From positions 1 to 6,647 of the forward strand of contig JAQTSL010000209.1 of assembly GCA_028711355.1 (NCBI GenBank): a DNA stretch of 6,647 bases, in the 5' to 3' direction. Shown one piece after another: positions 5,974 through 6,647 of the stretch. How positions within the stretch are numbered: the first letter of the stretch is position 1; every line of letters begins with the position of its first letter. The translations under genes and the position numbers were made by a program. The stretch comes from Rhodoferax sp. Its GTDB lineage: Bacteria > Pseudomonadota > Gammaproteobacteria > Burkholderiales > Burkholderiaceae_C. Under the pieces are notes generated by a model. The model searched no databases and was not told the DNA's origin. It saw nothing but the letters and a program-made list of their open reading frames with translations.

Positions 5974-6025
5974 TGGTACATGGTTTCGTGCCAAATCCAG
6001 CGCAAGCAAGGGCAGCCAGCAGGCG

Positions 6026-6053
6026 AAAAAAACCCGGCGGGTTAGGCCGGGCT
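6026..6053 (-). terminator. Intrinsic terminator for the minus-strand gene
   Basis: Read on the minus strand, CCCGGC and GCCGGG (6051-6046 with 6038-6033) form a 6-bp stem, extended by a G-U and an A-U pair that exist only in the minus-strand RNA, with a 7-base loop. Seven U residues follow (6032-6026). The U-run and the wobble pairs both fix the orientation. It lies about 150 bases beyond the stop of the zinc-ribbon gene. Confidence 0.75.
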
Positions 6054-6163
6054 GAATCTCTTCGAGCCGCGCTCAGGGAGGTGAAGCGCGGGGGCTTGGT
6101 GCCCGATTGCACTGTATCACTGCGTCACCAGCGCAAGCTAAAGGAAAACATCTCCCGTACGTA

Positions 6164-6183
6164 GCGGCCAACCCCGTGGCCGC
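6164..6183 (-). repeat. Hairpin just downstream of the zinc-ribbon gene
   Basis: GCGGCCA (6164-6170) and TGGCCGC (6177-6183) form a perfect 7-bp stem with a 6-base loop, 22 bases past the minus-strand stop codon. No T-run follows on either strand. It may stabilise the 3' end of the minus-strand mRNA ahead of the terminator at 6026-6053. Confidence 0.4.
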
Positions 6184-6205
6184 CGATACTGGTCCACTGG
6201 AAGGG

Positions 6206-6647
6206 CTACGTTTCCAACGGACGGACGCTCCATGTGGAACCCGCCTCAAAAAATGCGCCGCACTTCGGACACTCTTGACTTGACAGTGGTATGACCGCCC
6301 AGCATCTGGAGTTGGGGCAATTTCCTACGGCCAGCGAGAGAGCGTGCTGCGTTTCCAACGCCTGGGCCTCTTGGAGCTTTTGCCTTCGCATCGCATCTTC
6401 CTGCGCGAACTCTCGTTGACGGTCAGCCATTCTTGCCTGATTTTCCTGCTCCAGCTCGCCCGCCCGGTATCGTAGGTAATTGGCCTTCGCCATTACCTCG
6501 TTGCCCTGTGCTTCCGCGAATGCGCGAGCCCAAAGACCAGGACGCCGAGACACGCTGTCAAATTCGGCAAGTGCGCTTGACCAGCATTCTTCTGCCGGGA
6601 CAACTGCCGACGACGATAGCCCCCCTACCGGTACTGGTGCAACAGCT
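6206..6647 (-). CDS. Unknown protein with coiled coil and C-terminal zinc ribbon (5'-truncated by window edge)
   Basis: The frame ends with TAG at 6208-6206 and is open to the right edge. A GTG at 6553-6551 would give 115 residues, but 31 more in-frame codons lie upstream and read as plausible protein (AVAPVPVGG..., then CWSSALAEFDS running straight into SRRPGLWARAFAEAQGNE), so the real start is probably outside the window. Counting from that GTG, residues 7-34 are a compact hydrophobic/aromatic segment (GLWARAFAEA, KANYLRYRAGEL) and 33-70 are rich in Glu, Gln, Arg and Lys, typical of a helix or coiled coil. Residues 79-98 carry C79-x4-C84 and C95-x2-C98, a four-cysteine zinc-ribbon pattern, followed by GAFFEAG. 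There is no signal peptide or membrane segment in the visible part. I do not recognise a family with a known function. It faces the + strand genes and has its own terminator at 6026-6053. Confidence 0.65.
   Translation of the reverse strand, partial: AVAPVPVGGLSSSAVVPAEECWSSALAEFDSVSRRPGLWARAFAEAQGNEVMAKANYLRYRAGELEQENQARMADRQREFAQEDAMRRQKLQEAQALETQHALSLAVGNCPNSRCWAVIPLSSQECPKCGAFFEAGSTWSVRPLET

Larger units (their letters stand above)
5974..6205. other. Non-coding stretch between tRNA-His region and the minus-strand gene
   Basis: No convincing gene is present. A 63-codon + strand frame (5973-6164, GTG start) is Arg/Lys rich, lacks a ribosome binding site and crosses a terminator, so it is not called. 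Structures seen are the minus-strand terminator at 6026-6053, an inverted repeat CCGCGCT/AGCGCGG (6067-6073 with 6085-6091), and a 7-bp hairpin GCGGCCA/TGGCCGC (6164-6170 with 6177-6183). Confidence 0.5.

Noticed and set aside
6062..6069. TTCGAGCC after tRNA-His as a remnant of a duplicated tRNA 3' end
   Set aside because: Only eight bases match the T-loop, the flanks do not match, and the same octamer is common to tRNA genes, including tRNA-Val here.
5973..6164. 63-codon + strand open frame after tRNA-His
   Set aside because: It has a GTG start without a ribosome binding site, a low-complexity Arg/Lys-rich product, and it runs through the minus-strand terminator and several hairpins.
6209..6360. 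11-bp direct repeat CGTTTCCAACG at 6209-6219 and 6350-6360
   Set aside because: Both copies lie inside the zinc-ribbon coding frame and encode the same Leu-Glu-Thr in the same phase; a chance coincidence is the simpler reading.

Overview
The window reads as a betaproteobacterial chromosome, most likely Comamonadaceae (Rhodoferax/Polaromonas-like). This is an inference from the HU-beta sequence, the hupB / tRNA-Val / PpiD / tRNA-His arrangement and the moderately GC-rich coding; no database search was possible. Almost every gene is on the + strand and tightly packed up to about 5.9 kb.

Region 1 (1-3230) is metabolic. The 3' part of a LutC/YkgG LUD-domain gene overlaps by 4 bases (ATGA) a complete LutB/YkgF iron-sulfur gene; together these are two of the three subunits of the L-lactate-oxidising LutABC complex, and LutA would be expected just upstream. 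After a 49-base gap with a hairpin come a hotdog-fold acyl-CoA thioesterase and an FMN nitroreductase, again joined by an ATGA overlap.

Region 2 (3231-5940) is housekeeping. hupB (nucleoid protein HU-beta) has a roughly 120-base leader with two small hairpins behind a possible promoter. Only 16 bases after its stop lies tRNA-Val(UAC), followed at once by a strong intrinsic terminator. That terminator sits about 25 bases before the start of ppiD, the membrane-anchored periplasmic folding factor. A hairpin overlapping the ppiD stop codon leads into a TATAAT box and tRNA-His(GUG), which ends in its own strong terminator.

Region 3 (5941-6647) looks different. It holds a perfect tandem 11-bp repeat whose units each contain the near-palindrome ACAGACTGT, then a minus-strand terminator, then the 3' part of a minus-strand gene for a coiled-coil plus zinc-ribbon protein of unknown function that runs off the right edge. 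The change of strand and content directly after a tRNA gene is compatible with the border of an integrated element, but no integrase or duplicated tRNA end is visible, so this remains a hypothesis. I see no CRISPR array, complete mobile element or clearly new system in the window.
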